A DNA stretch of 41,952 nt, taken from Acholeplasmatales bacterium (lineage in GTDB: Bacteria > Bacillota_I > Bacilli_A > ML615J-28 > CAG-313). Shown one piece after another: positions 24,450 to 33,103 of this stretch. The notes below the pieces were generated by a model. The model was not told where the DNA came from and ran no database searches. It was given only the letters and a program-made list of their open reading frames with translations. The position numbers and the translations under genes are program-made. The stretch's first letter is position 1. Every line of letters starts with the position of its first letter. The stretch spans positions 1 to 41,952 of the forward strand of contig DPOU01000018.1 in assembly GCA_003539625.1 (NCBI GenBank), read 5' to 3'.

Positions 24450-25710
24450 TGTCTTTTCCTCCCCTATAGGTTGTAAAAACTTCTTTTAACGCTAGGCTAG
24501 ATTGTTTTTGATTATGAAATTGATTTGCTAAAGACAATCCGTTTCTACTCTTAGCTTCTAGTAACTTATCATCTTTTAATGCCTGTTCTAATAATTCTTC
24601 AAGTTGATTATCGTTTGTACATACGATTGCGGCAGAATTATTTATTAAATGGTTTATTGATGCTATGCATTTTGGACCATACGCAAATATCGGTATTCCG
24701 CTTGCAAGACTATCAGCAATCTTAGTAGATACTGAATATTTAACTCTTGCTATTGAATCTTTTGCAAAGTCTTCAACAAAGAATAATAGCCTAGTATCTT
24801 TCATTATTTCGTACATTTGATTAGCATTAACAAAGCCACAATATTTTATTGTTTTTACTTTATCAAAACTTTCTTTGACTGTTTCATCAGTAATTACTCC
24901 ATATACATTTAAAACATATTCGGAGTTATTTTTTTTGTTTATTTCATCAAGGGCACTACCAATCTTAACTAAACTTTTATATCTACCAATACTAAAATTA
25001 CCAAAATAGTTTAATGTTCCATTATCAATTATTTGAACATCCTTATTAATGGGAATATTAGCACCAGTACAAATTGTCTTGGTATTTACACTAAATTCTT
25101 CTTGATAATACTTTGATAGTTCATCACAAATAGTAACTACACATGTTGATTTCTTCATTAATTTCTTTATGTGTTTATCAATTCGGTGATAATGAAGTTT
25201 TTGAATTAAACTCTTTTTAGTTTTATAAATTTTATAGAAATTATCACATATATAAGATATTATGGGAATATTATGTTGTTTAGATATATATATAGCCATT
25301 TTATACATTATTGACGCATCACCTGGCGCAACAAACAAAAAATCAGGTTTTATCTCTTCTATCCATTTATTCAAATTCCGGTTTTTCCATTTAGCTAAGG
25401 TCCAGACAACATCACGAGCCCACATTGCAAGTCCTTCAAATTTTAGTTTGGGACGATTAAAGTTAGCATTTTCAATTTTATCAACAGGTTTAACAGTTTG
25501 TCCAAATTTTTTAAAATTTAACACACTTTTTAAAGCTTCTCTATCTGTCATTCGAAAATAACTTTCACACATGTCAATATTAGGAAGCGATCCACAAATA
25601 TAGAGTTGATATAATTCGTCACGTGAAAATTCACTAAATAATGAAGCAAAGGTTTTTCCCATATTGGTATAATCACTAATTGGATTATGGCTAATTAGTA
25701 AAATTTTCAT
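24430..25710 (-). CDS. Glycosyltransferase, GT-B fold
   Basis: 426 residues. Starts ILLISHNPISDYTNMGKTFA; has DFLFVAPGDASIMYKMAIYI, then VVTICDELSKYYQEEF, and a donor domain NYFGNFSIGRYKSL with STKIADSLASGIPIFAYGP near the end. It lacks a clean E-x7-E motif. Position inside the operon between Wzy and other transferases supports a role in repeat-unit assembly; donor unknown. AAAGGAG precedes the ATG. Confidence 0.83.
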   Translation of the reverse strand: MKILLISHNPISDYTNMGKTFASLFSEFSRDELYQLYICGSLPNIDMCESYFRMTDREALKSVLNFKKFGQTVKPVDKIENANFNRPKLKFEGLAMWARDVVWTLAKWKNRNLNKWIEEIKPDFLFVAPGDASIMYKMAIYISKQHNIPIISYICDNFYKIYKTKKSLIQKLHYHRIDKHIKKLMKKSTCVVTICDELSKYYQEEFSVNTKTICTGANIPINKDVQIIDNGTLNYFGNFSIGRYKSLVKIGSALDEINKKNNSEYVLNVYGVITDETVKESFDKVKTIKYCGFVNANQMYEIMKDTRLLFFVEDFAKDSIARVKYSVSTKIADSLASGIPIFAYGPKCIASINHLINNSAAIVCTNDNQLEELLEQALKDDKLLEAKSRNGLSLANQFHNQKQSSLALKEVFTTYRGGKDNESDAN

Positions 25711-25732
25711 GTAACGTTCTCCTTTTCATAAT

Positions 25733-26860
25733 TTAAATAGTTAATACTTTTATTAAGTTAATTAAATAATCTTTGGTCCAGTAAAAATGATGGGGATTAG
25801 GCATAGCCCAAGATGTTCTACTAGATAATTGATATATTCCGTATGTTATAAAAAATCCAAATACTAATAAATAACATACATACTTTGCAACAAAACGATC
25901 AGATTTAACAAAGAAACTAACATTTTTAATAATTGATGGTATAAATATTATTACATAGATAGTGTAATAAAATCCAAGTCTCCCCGCAATCGAGTATACA
26001 TCAGAGAATACTTGACATAGGCAAGCCACATAAAATATATTTCTAGCACCAATTTCAACTTTATTACCAGGTGTTTCACATAACATTGCAAGAATATATA
26101 TCATTGTGTAGAAAATAAATAGCATAATTGAACCATTCATATCCGGTACTATTGCATAGCCCAGGATTGACATTGCCAAATTAAAAATATTTACTCTTGC
26201 GAAATATACTATTCCTAACACAACAATTGACATTACTTTTCCAAATTTATCAAGTTTTATATTATAAATTGGATACATTGCTAGAAAAACAATTGCTGAT
26301 TTATGAAATAATGATGCAAGTATAACTAACAATATAAATTGAACTGGTTTTTTCTCTTTTATAAAATTGAATGATAAAGCTGTTATCCCCATTGCAATTG
26401 CTTGTCTAAGTCCTGAAAAGTTTAACAAAAATACTGGTAATCCCATATACATTATTACTGATAATAAGGGATATTCACTATTTTTATATACTAAATATAT
26501 AATTGGAAAAATACTTAGAATGCAAGATACAATTAATAAACTTTGCTCTTTGGTTGAAATAACACCTATTAGTTTATTTAGAATTATATATCCTCTTTCG
26601 TAATTTTGATATTTAGTTGTTAAGACTTCGCTCCATGACATATTATTGATTGCAACAAATGAACCAAGATAGCCACCAGGTTTACCATATTGTAGGTCAA
26701 CTCCCATCGATGGATGTCTAAAACCTATTATCACTAATAAAATAATGCTTGCGCTGATACAGATCAATTTTCTTGTTTCTAATCTATGAGATTGACGATT
26801 TAGGCTTAGTATAAAGCCTATTATAATCATTATCAAATAGCTATAGATATACGCAGCCAT
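25733..26860 (-). CDS. wzy: EpsG-family polysaccharide polymerase (Wzy)
   Basis: 375 residues, about ten hydrophobic segments, with the EpsG-family patterns GFRHPSMGVDLQYGKPGGYL near 45-66, NYERGYIILNKLIG and FSGLRQAIAMGITALSF. It should join repeat units at the outer face of the membrane. Such polymerases are poorly conserved; the call rests on these patterns, topology, and being the only polymerase candidate next to Wzx, Wzz and the transferases. Confidence 0.85.
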   Translation of the reverse strand: MAAYIYSYLIMIIIGFILSLNRQSHRLETRKLICISASIILLVIIGFRHPSMGVDLQYGKPGGYLGSFVAINNMSWSEVLTTKYQNYERGYIILNKLIGVISTKEQSLLIVSCILSIFPIIYLVYKNSEYPLLSVIMYMGLPVFLLNFSGLRQAIAMGITALSFNFIKEKKPVQFILLVILASLFHKSAIVFLAMYPIYNIKLDKFGKVMSIVVLGIVYFARVNIFNLAMSILGYAIVPDMNGSIMLFIFYTMIYILAMLCETPGNKVEIGARNIFYVACLCQVFSDVYSIAGRLGFYYTIYVIIFIPSIIKNVSFFVKSDRFVAKYVCYLLVFGFFITYGIYQLSSRTSWAMPNPHHFYWTKDYLINLIKVLTI

Positions 26861-26879
26861 TACGCTATCTCCTTTCTTT

Positions 26880-27767
26880 TTATCGATTTCTTAATATTTT
26901 GAAAAAAGCGATTGGTGATATTATAAATGCTCTAAACGAATACCACAAAGTCTTAAAGATTTTTTTCATTCGATAGTATGCAAATGCAATTGTTAAATAA
27001 TGTCTTGTTTTAATATAATGAATTGAACTTTTTTTGAATTCATTAAATCTTTGTTTTTTATAAGCATAAAGTTCATTTTCACCTTTTATCTTTCCTATTC
27101 CACTAGATACCCCATTTGTACTACGGTGTATATAGGTTTTTACAGAGCAATCATTTACATAAAGAAATTTACCATTACCAAGAATGGCCTTTTCCATTAA
27201 ATAGAATTCATCACCAACATCAATTGATGAAAAACTACCAATTTGTAATAAATATGTTTTTTTAAACATAAATGTATCAGTACATGTTATATGATACATA
27301 TAGTGCCAAACTAAAAGTTTATCTAATTGATTTTCATCGATGTAATCTCTTGTTCTTTTTTCAATGAATTTGTTGGTGTCTTCATCATATTGTTCCAAAT
27401 TAGTTACTGAATAATCAGCATCTTGTTCTTGCATTTTTGTTACTTGATTTAAAATCTTATCAGGTAAATAAACATCATCATCATCTAGGAAAGTAATGTA
27501 TTTGCCACTTGCATTTTCAATTCCCACATTACGAGTTTTTGCGGAACCAAGATTTACCTGATTTTGGATGAAAACAATTTTTAATATTCCGTTATCAATG
27601 AATTTTTGAATAGTGTTTTCTACATATTCTTTCCAAGTTTCTTCAACGCAATCATTAACTACTACTACTTCAATATTTTTATAAGTTTGGTTTTCTAATG
27701 ATTCTAATGCTCTAACTAAAGAACTATCGCGTTTATATGTTGGAACTATGACGCTTACTAAATCCAT
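26880..27767 (-). CDS. Glycosyltransferase family 2
   Basis: 295 residues. GT-A fold: VSVIVPTYKRDSSLVRALES then LENQTYKNIEVVVVNDC at the start, NLGSAKTRNVGIENASGKYI near 75-95, and TFLDDDDVYLPDKI with the DxD metal site near 95-105. The last 60 residues are basic and hydrophobic and may dock at the membrane. Its ATG overlaps the stop of the sugar transferase by one base. Confidence 0.92.
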   Translation of the reverse strand: MDLVSVIVPTYKRDSSLVRALESLENQTYKNIEVVVVNDCVEETWKEYVENTIQKFIDNGILKIVFIQNQVNLGSAKTRNVGIENASGKYITFLDDDDVYLPDKILNQVTKMQEQDADYSVTNLEQYDEDTNKFIEKRTRDYIDENQLDKLLVWHYMYHITCTDTFMFKKTYLLQIGSFSSIDVGDEFYLMEKAILGNGKFLYVNDCSVKTYIHRSTNGVSSGIGKIKGENELYAYKKQRFNEFKKSSIHYIKTRHYLTIAFAYYRMKKIFKTLWYSFRAFIISPIAFFKILRNR

Positions 27768-28399
27768 TATTTATTTTCCTCTTCTTCTTTAATAGCTTCT
27801 TCTTTTTTTATTGCCCCAGTTCCCCCTTCTACAACACCATCATGTTTTAGCACAGCTTTAATTGTGCCAAAGAAACATTTACAATCCATTTTAAAGCCTA
27901 AATGTTCAACGTAATATCCATCTAAAGCTGCTTTTTCTTTGATTTCTAATTCATCACGACCATGAATTTGCGCATAACCAGTTAAGCCTGGTTTGATGTT
28001 ATTAGCTCCATATTTGTCACGTTCTTCAATCAAATCAGTTTGATTCCAAAGTGCAGGTCTTGGACCAATTATTGACATCTTGCCAAATAAAATATTATAC
28101 ACTTGAGGTATTTCATCTAATGAAGTTTTTCTTAAAAATTTCCCAATTTTAGTAATATATTGATCGGGATTTTCTAATAGATGGGTTGGACAATCTTTGG
28201 GAGTATCAATTCTCATAGTTCTAAATTTCCAAATTTTGAACAATTTCTTATTTTTACCAACTCGTTCTTGTTTGAATAATACTGGTCCTTTTGAACTACA
28301 CTTAATGATTATGGCAATTATTATCATAAATGGAATGAGAAGTATTCCTCCAATAAGTGATAGTAGGAAATCCATCAAGCCCTTAAAAAATTTGTACAT
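27767..28399 (-). CDS. Initiating phosphoglycosyl transferase
   Basis: 210-residue small monotopic phosphoglycosyl transferase that places the first sugar phosphate on undecaprenyl phosphate. One re-entrant hydrophobic helix at about 9-33; KGPVLFKQERVGKNKKLFKI and WKFRTM, then the catalytic Asp-Glu in LRKTSLDEIPQ, IGPRPALW and PGLTGYAQIHGRDEL. Full length for the PglC-like group; the usual sugar is a 2,4-diacetamido or N-acetyl sugar. It is directly behind the membrane dehydratase that could supply such a substrate. Confidence 0.94.
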   Translation of the reverse strand: MYKFFKGLMDFLLSLIGGILLIPFMIIIAIIIKCSSKGPVLFKQERVGKNKKLFKIWKFRTMRIDTPKDCPTHLLENPDQYITKIGKFLRKTSLDEIPQVYNILFGKMSIIGPRPALWNQTDLIEERDKYGANNIKPGLTGYAQIHGRDELEIKEKAALDGYYVEHLGFKMDCKCFFGTIKAVLKHDGVVEGGTGAIKKEEAIKEEEENK

Positions 28400-28415
28400 A
28401 TTATACTCCTATGTT

Positions 28416-30308
28416 TTAATATTTTGATTTGTCAATTTGATATGTTGGAACAAGTTCTTTAACAAGTTCTTTCATATGTGTTGTTTCTTTGTATGCTTCT
28501 TCATATAAATCATCTAATTGATAGAAGAATCTCTCTTCATCTAATTCAATTGGTTTAGCGATTGATATCAAGCCATTAGCAGTTTTTTGTAAACCTTCTT
28601 CAGACATTAATCTTTCTTCATATAGTTTTTCACCAGGTCTTAAACCGGTTATTTTTATTTCCATATCTACACCAGGAGTATATCCTGATAATTTAACTAA
28701 GTTTTCAGCTAAATCATATATTCTAACTGGTTCACCCATATCTAGAACATATATCTCACCACATTTTGCGTAAGCACCTGCTTGTAATACTAAAGATACT
28801 GCTTCACTTATAGTCATAAAGTATCTAATAATATCTTTGTGAGTTACGGTTACAGGTCCACCTTCATTGATTTGCTTCTTAAATAGTGGAATAACTGAAC
28901 CATTACTACCAAGAACATTTCCAAATCTAACAGCCACAAATTTGCAAGTTTTTGAGTGTCTACCAATTGTTTGAATAATCATTTCACAAATACGTTTTGA
29001 AGCACCCATTATATTAGTTGGGTTAACCGCTTTATCAGTTGAAATTTGTACAAAACGTTTAGTTTTAAAACGATCTGCTGCTCTTGCTACATTTAAGGTA
29101 CCAAATACATTATTCTTAATCGCTTCATTAGGTGAAGTTTCCATTAGTGGAACATGTTTATGCGCTGCCGCATTAAACACAATATCTGGACGATATTTTT
29201 TGAAAATGTCTTCAACTTTACCTTTATCTCTAATACTTGCAATTAAAACTACTAAATTCAAATTAGGTAATTTTCTTCTTAATTCTTGTTCAATGTCATA
29301 AGCATTATTTTCGTAGATATCAACAATTATTAATTGTTTAGGATTGTGGATTGCAATTTGACGGCATAGTTCTGAACCAATTGATCCACCACCACCTGTC
29401 ACAAGCACTTTTTGATTTTCAATATATCCCATTATTTCATCAAGATTAACTTTGATTTGTTCACGTCCTAGTAAGTCAACTATTTCAACGTCGCGGGCTT
29501 TTGAAACCGAAACACTACCATTTAATAGTTCATACATTCCAGGTATAACTTTAACCTTGCATTTTGTTTCTTTGCATATATTTAAAATTTCGGCTTTAGA
29601 TTTTGAATCCAGCGAAGGTATTGCTAAAATAATTTCCGCAATATTATATTTTTTTGCCATTTCAACAATTGAATTTCTTGTTCCAACTACAGGAATACCA
29701 TATATATAAGTATTGGTTTTTGACGCATCATCATCAATGATACATACAGGAAGTTTTGATATTTTTTCACTATCCAATAATTCTTGAACAATTGTACATC
29801 CTGCATCTCCTGCCCCAATTATCATTACTGGATAATCAGTAGTCACTTTTTTAGTAAATTTGTTGCTATTGCGAATGTATTTTATTAGTCTATATGAAAA
29901 ACGTGATATTACCACTAAACATGCAACGATTACTCCATATATAACAGGAAAACGAATTGGTAACAATGCAACGTCATTGATAATTGCAATATCTTGAAAA
30001 AATATTTTAGTAGATATTATTACAACAAAATTAACGATTGTAATAAAACCAATTGCTACTATTATTTTTAATAGTTCTACCATTCCTGCGTATTGCCACA
30101 AGCTATGATACAATTTCATTGCTAGAAAAACGCTTAATACTAAAGCAATTTCGAAGGGAATGTATAATAATAATGCAAATTTATTAGCTTCTAAATTGGT
30201 TGTGCCATTTATTAGCCATGTTGTGGCAATTGTTGAAAATAGTACGATAATAATATCTATTACCATAAAAACTATTTTGCGTATATGGCGGTTGTTCTTT
30301 ATAGTCAT
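28416..30308 (-). CDS. Membrane UDP-GlcNAc-type 4,6-dehydratase (PglF/CapD family)
   Basis: 630 residues. Four N-terminal membrane segments (about 10-125), a CoA-binding-like Rossmann domain with VMIIGAGDAGCTIV (about 160-175), then a dehydratase domain with LVTGGGGSIGSELCRQI near 290-310, STDKAVNPTNIMGASKR (Met in the Tyr position) and TGLRPGEKLYEE. It removes water from a UDP-HexNAc to make a 4-keto-6-deoxy sugar. With no aminotransferase or acetyltransferase in the cluster, the final sugar is unclear. First gene of the tight block of downstream capsule genes; a 133-base gap with a hairpin precedes it. Confidence 0.93.
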   Translation of the reverse strand: MTIKNNRHIRKIVFMVIDIIIVLFSTIATTWLINGTTNLEANKFALLLYIPFEIALVLSVFLAMKLYHSLWQYAGMVELLKIIVAIGFITIVNFVVIISTKIFFQDIAIINDVALLPIRFPVIYGVIVACLVVISRFSYRLIKYIRNSNKFTKKVTTDYPVMIIGAGDAGCTIVQELLDSEKISKLPVCIIDDDASKTNTYIYGIPVVGTRNSIVEMAKKYNIAEIILAIPSLDSKSKAEILNICKETKCKVKVIPGMYELLNGSVSVSKARDVEIVDLLGREQIKVNLDEIMGYIENQKVLVTGGGGSIGSELCRQIAIHNPKQLIIVDIYENNAYDIEQELRRKLPNLNLVVLIASIRDKGKVEDIFKKYRPDIVFNAAAHKHVPLMETSPNEAIKNNVFGTLNVARAADRFKTKRFVQISTDKAVNPTNIMGASKRICEMIIQTIGRHSKTCKFVAVRFGNVLGSNGSVIPLFKKQINEGGPVTVTHKDIIRYFMTISEAVSLVLQAGAYAKCGEIYVLDMGEPVRIYDLAENLVKLSGYTPGVDMEIKITGLRPGEKLYEERLMSEEGLQKTANGLISIAKPIELDEERFFYQLDDLYEEAYKETTHMKELVKELVPTYQIDKSKY

Positions 30309-30391
30309 TTTTAACTCCTTTTCTAATTGTTGTAAATCAGAATTTGAATGTTATTTTGTTATATTTTTTCCTTGTTTTTTAGCATTATTGA

Positions 30392-30411
30392 GGTTGCCAT
30401 AATTGGCAACC
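30392..30411. other. Hairpin in gap between GlmU-like gene and dehydratase
   Basis: GGTTGCCA/TGGCAACC with a 4-base loop. The T run follows only on the plus strand, so on the minus-strand operon it is not a classical terminator; it may be an RNA processing or stability element, or stop antisense transcription. Confidence 0.45.
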
Positions 30412-30441
30412 CCAATTTTTTTAAATTGTGTGTTGTACTTC

Positions 30442-31353
30442 TTATTTTATTTTTTTACCATCAACAATTAGTGAAAATGGTTCAATGTAAGTTCCAGATT
30501 TTATTTTAGTGTTACCTCTAATTATTGAACATGCATCAATTGTAACACTTGGTTCAATAACTACTGTATCTTCTATCAAAATAGAATCAGGATTTATTAA
30601 ATGCACACCGTTTAACATATGATTTTCATTAATTACTTGTTGGTACTTTTTCTCGACTTCTGCTAAGGCATACAAATCGTTAATACCAGTCAATTTGAAA
30701 TCATTGTTTGCAAGGAATGCATTTACTTTTTTTGTTGTGCTTAATATTTCGATTATATCAGTCAAATAATATTCATGTTTAGAATTATCATTTTTTATTT
30801 TTAATAGTGCATCTTTTAATATATCTGTGTTAATACAATATAATCCAGTGTTAATTTCTTTAATTTGTTTTTGATTTTGAGTAGCATCTTTTTCCTCAAC
30901 TATTTTAGTGATTTGACCACTTTTTCTAAGAATCCTTCCATAACCAGTTGGATTATCAACTATTGTTGTCACTACTGTTAAATAATTACCGCTGTTAATA
31001 TGTTGGTTCACTAAATCGTTGATAGTGTGATAATCAATTAATGGCATATCACCAGGGAAGATTAATGTTACTCCATCTTTATTAGAATAAAAATCTTTAG
31101 CACATAGAACGGCATGTCCAGTACCTAATTGTTCTTCCTGACAAGCGTATTCTACAGTATTATTTAAAATTTTCATAATTTCTTCTTTTTTATGTCCTAC
31201 TACTACACATATATCTTCGATACCTGCTTTGTGGCATGAGTTAATAATATATGTAATCATAGGTTTGCCAAAAAATGGGAAAACACATTTTGGTAAATCT
31301 GATTTCATTCTTGTACCTTTTCCAGCCGCAAGAATAATTGCATTAAAGTTCAT
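30442..31353 (-). CDS. GlmU-like UDP-GlcNAc pyrophosphorylase without acetyltransferase domain
   Basis: 303 residues from ATG 31353 (GAGGTG site). The uridylyltransferase domain is complete: ILAAGKGTRMKSDLPKCVFP (5-24), EQLGTGHAVL, LIFPGDMPLI, GYGRILR, EEKDAT, EINTGLYC. After the linker, only the first coils of the left-handed beta-helix are present (SILIEDTVVIEPSVTIDACS), ending SLIVDGKKIK; the acetyl-CoA part, about 150 residues in normal GlmU, is absent. It should make UDP-GlcNAc from GlcNAc-1-P, the precursor for CapE and the dehydratase. Confidence 0.88.
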   Translation of the reverse strand: MNFNAIILAAGKGTRMKSDLPKCVFPFFGKPMITYIINSCHKAGIEDICVVVGHKKEEIMKILNNTVEYACQEEQLGTGHAVLCAKDFYSNKDGVTLIFPGDMPLIDYHTINDLVNQHINSGNYLTVVTTIVDNPTGYGRILRKSGQITKIVEEKDATQNQKQIKEINTGLYCINTDILKDALLKIKNDNSKHEYYLTDIIEILSTTKKVNAFLANNDFKLTGINDLYALAEVEKKYQQVINENHMLNGVHLINPDSILIEDTVVIEPSVTIDACSIIRGNTKIKSGTYIEPFSLIVDGKKIK

Positions 31354-31366
31354 TTTGCACCTCGTA

Positions 31367-32101
31367 TTATTGTACCTTGTTATAAAGTTCATTATTTTTC
31401 TTTATGATATAGATAAAGAAGCATATAACATATGAAGCAATTAAGCTTAAGAAAAAGGCCTTAATAGGTGTTTTTATTGAACCTCTTCTTACTTCACATT
31501 TTGTTGCGGGAGAAAGTTTTCTTACGGAATTAGCAATTAAATCACCATATTTATAAGTTGATTTACCTGTTTCTGGATTTATTACCTTTTCATTTAATAA
31601 TTCTTGAGTTTTGTTAATTGTATAGTTAACAACTTCCAAAGAAAATCTTTCAATCTTATTTTCAGGAATTTTTTCTGTGCTTGTTGTGAATTTAATTGAA
31701 ATAATTATGCTATCTTGTTCACAACTGATAGCCAAGCCATTACTAATTATTTGTTTTAAATCTTTTTTAGTTACTTCACTATAATTGCCCTCAAAAATTA
31801 ATTGCTCAATTACTGAATCAATAACAATATCATCACGGATGAATTCTTTAAGAGTATTGACTTTTTTGAAAGCTTCAGTCATTGTACCACTATTTTCATC
31901 AGATGTATTTTGAACAATTATTATACTTGCTTGAGTTGAATAAACAGGTTTTTTTATGCCATAACTATATATAGTGCTTACTACAGTTACAAAAACTGTT
32001 GCACAACATATGGCAATCCAATACTTCTTTAATGTCATTAATAAATCTACAAATGACACACCCTTATTATTATCATTTGTAATTCTTTCATTATTTTCCA
32101 T
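31367..32101 (-). CDS. Wzz/CpsC-type chain-length regulator
   Basis: 244 residues of the polysaccharide co-polymerase family. Membrane segments at about 28-52 and 208-232 flank an extracellular helical domain; VSFVDLLMTLKKYWIAICCA and YSTQASIIIVQ are typical of the N-terminal Wzz domain, and a basic-Pro stretch precedes the second segment. It sets chain length with Wzy. The usual partner tyrosine kinase (CpsD) is not encoded beside it. First gene behind the promoter at 32147. Confidence 0.88.
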   Translation of the reverse strand: MENNERITNDNNKGVSFVDLLMTLKKYWIAICCATVFVTVVSTIYSYGIKKPVYSTQASIIIVQNTSDENSGTMTEAFKKVNTLKEFIRDDIVIDSVIEQLIFEGNYSEVTKKDLKQIISNGLAISCEQDSIIISIKFTTSTEKIPENKIERFSLEVVNYTINKTQELLNEKVINPETGKSTYKYGDLIANSVRKLSPATKCEVRRGSIKTPIKAFFLSLIASYVICFFIYIIKKNNELYNKVQ

Positions 32102-32146
32102 ATTTTTATTCCTTTTTTAATTATTTTTTTCCATATACTTTTTCTT

Positions 32147-32175
32147 ATTATACTACAAGCAGGTCGAAAAAGCAA
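32147..32175 (-). promoter_or_regulatory. Promoter of the capsule operon
   Basis: Minus strand TTGCTT (32175-32170), 17-base spacer, TATAAT (32152-32147), after the galU terminator and about 45 bases before the wzz gene. Confidence 0.7.
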
Positions 32176-32196
32176 CCAAATAGTACAGATAGTGTA

Positions 32197-32234
32197 AAAT
32201 GACAGTAAGTAGGTTTTAACTCTTGCTGTCATTT
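32197..32234 (-). terminator. Terminator of NahK-galU operon
   Basis: AAATGACAG/CTGTCATTT (32197-32205, 32226-32234) with a short inner AAG/CTT helix, right after the galU stop; a short T run follows on the minus strand. Confidence 0.65.
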
Positions 32235-32260
32235 CCAATTTTTCACAATATTTTTGTTTA

Positions 32261-33094
32261 TTAATTTAAGTCACTACGGTCTTCCGCAATTTTCTTTATT
32301 GCGTCAACAAACCCTTGTTTACTACCAACGTCAAAGCGAATTCCCCTAAAGGTTGATGCGACAATTTTTCTATTTTCTAGAGCCATTGCAATAGCATCTG
32401 TTAATTGAATTTCGCCACCAACTCCTACTTTTGTTTTAGCGATACAATCAAAAATATCATTAGTCAAAATATATCTACCAACACAGGCCATATTAGATGG
32501 TGGATTGTCCTTGGGTTTTTCAATTATACCATTTATTTCGAAGTACTCAGATACTTTTTCTTTCGGGCTAACAATACCATATTTATACGCTTTATCATAT
32601 GGTACTTCATTTACTCCTAAATAGTAGCATGGGTCTTCTTCATAATTTTTACAAAGACTACCAATACCATAAACCGGCTCGCCATTTTGATAAACGAAAT
32701 CATCTCCCAAAATTAATGCAAAATCCTCACCCTTAGCAAAATCTTTTGCATAGTATACTGCATCACCTAAGCCCTTAGCACTTTCTTGGACTACGTAACT
32801 AATTTTGATTTTTTGTTCTATATTTTTAATTTCTTCAATTTCTTTATATACTTTACCATTTAAGTTTTTAACATATTCACTATTGGTATCAAAATAATCA
32901 ATAACATCTTTTTGATTAGGGCCAATTATTATTAATGCTTCTTCAATCTTAGCATTTATAGCCTCTTCAATTAAATATTGAATAACTGGTTTGTCAATTA
33001 TAGGTAGTAACGTTTTACTAATAGTTTTAGTTATCGGTAAAAATCTTGTTCCTTTTCCCGCAACAGGAATAACTACTTTTGTTATTTTTTTCAT
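32261..33094 (-). CDS. galU: UTP-glucose-1-phosphate uridylyltransferase
   Basis: 277 residues. VVIPVAGKGTRFLPITKTIS then KTLLPIIDKPVIQYLIEEA (activating Lys), LGDDFVY near 135, EKPKDNPPSNMACVGRYIL and the ending FDVGSKQGF. Forms UDP-glucose from UTP and glucose-1-P. The usual KEMLP is KTLLP here. It lies 9 bases after the NahK-like kinase gene, so the pair may make UDP-sugars from free sugars for the capsule; substrate range beyond glucose is inference. Confidence 0.94.
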   Translation of the reverse strand: MKKITKVVIPVAGKGTRFLPITKTISKTLLPIIDKPVIQYLIEEAINAKIEEALIIIGPNQKDVIDYFDTNSEYVKNLNGKVYKEIEEIKNIEQKIKISYVVQESAKGLGDAVYYAKDFAKGEDFALILGDDFVYQNGEPVYGIGSLCKNYEEDPCYYLGVNEVPYDKAYKYGIVSPKEKVSEYFEINGIIEKPKDNPPSNMACVGRYILTNDIFDCIAKTKVGVGGEIQLTDAIAMALENRKIVASTFRGIRFDVGSKQGFVDAIKKIAEDRSDLN

Positions 33095-33103
33095 ATAATC
33101 CTC

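Noticed and set aside
30392..30411. Internal terminator in the capsule operon
   Set aside because: On the minus strand the stem is followed by TCAATAATG, not a T run, so it should not stop the operon transcript.
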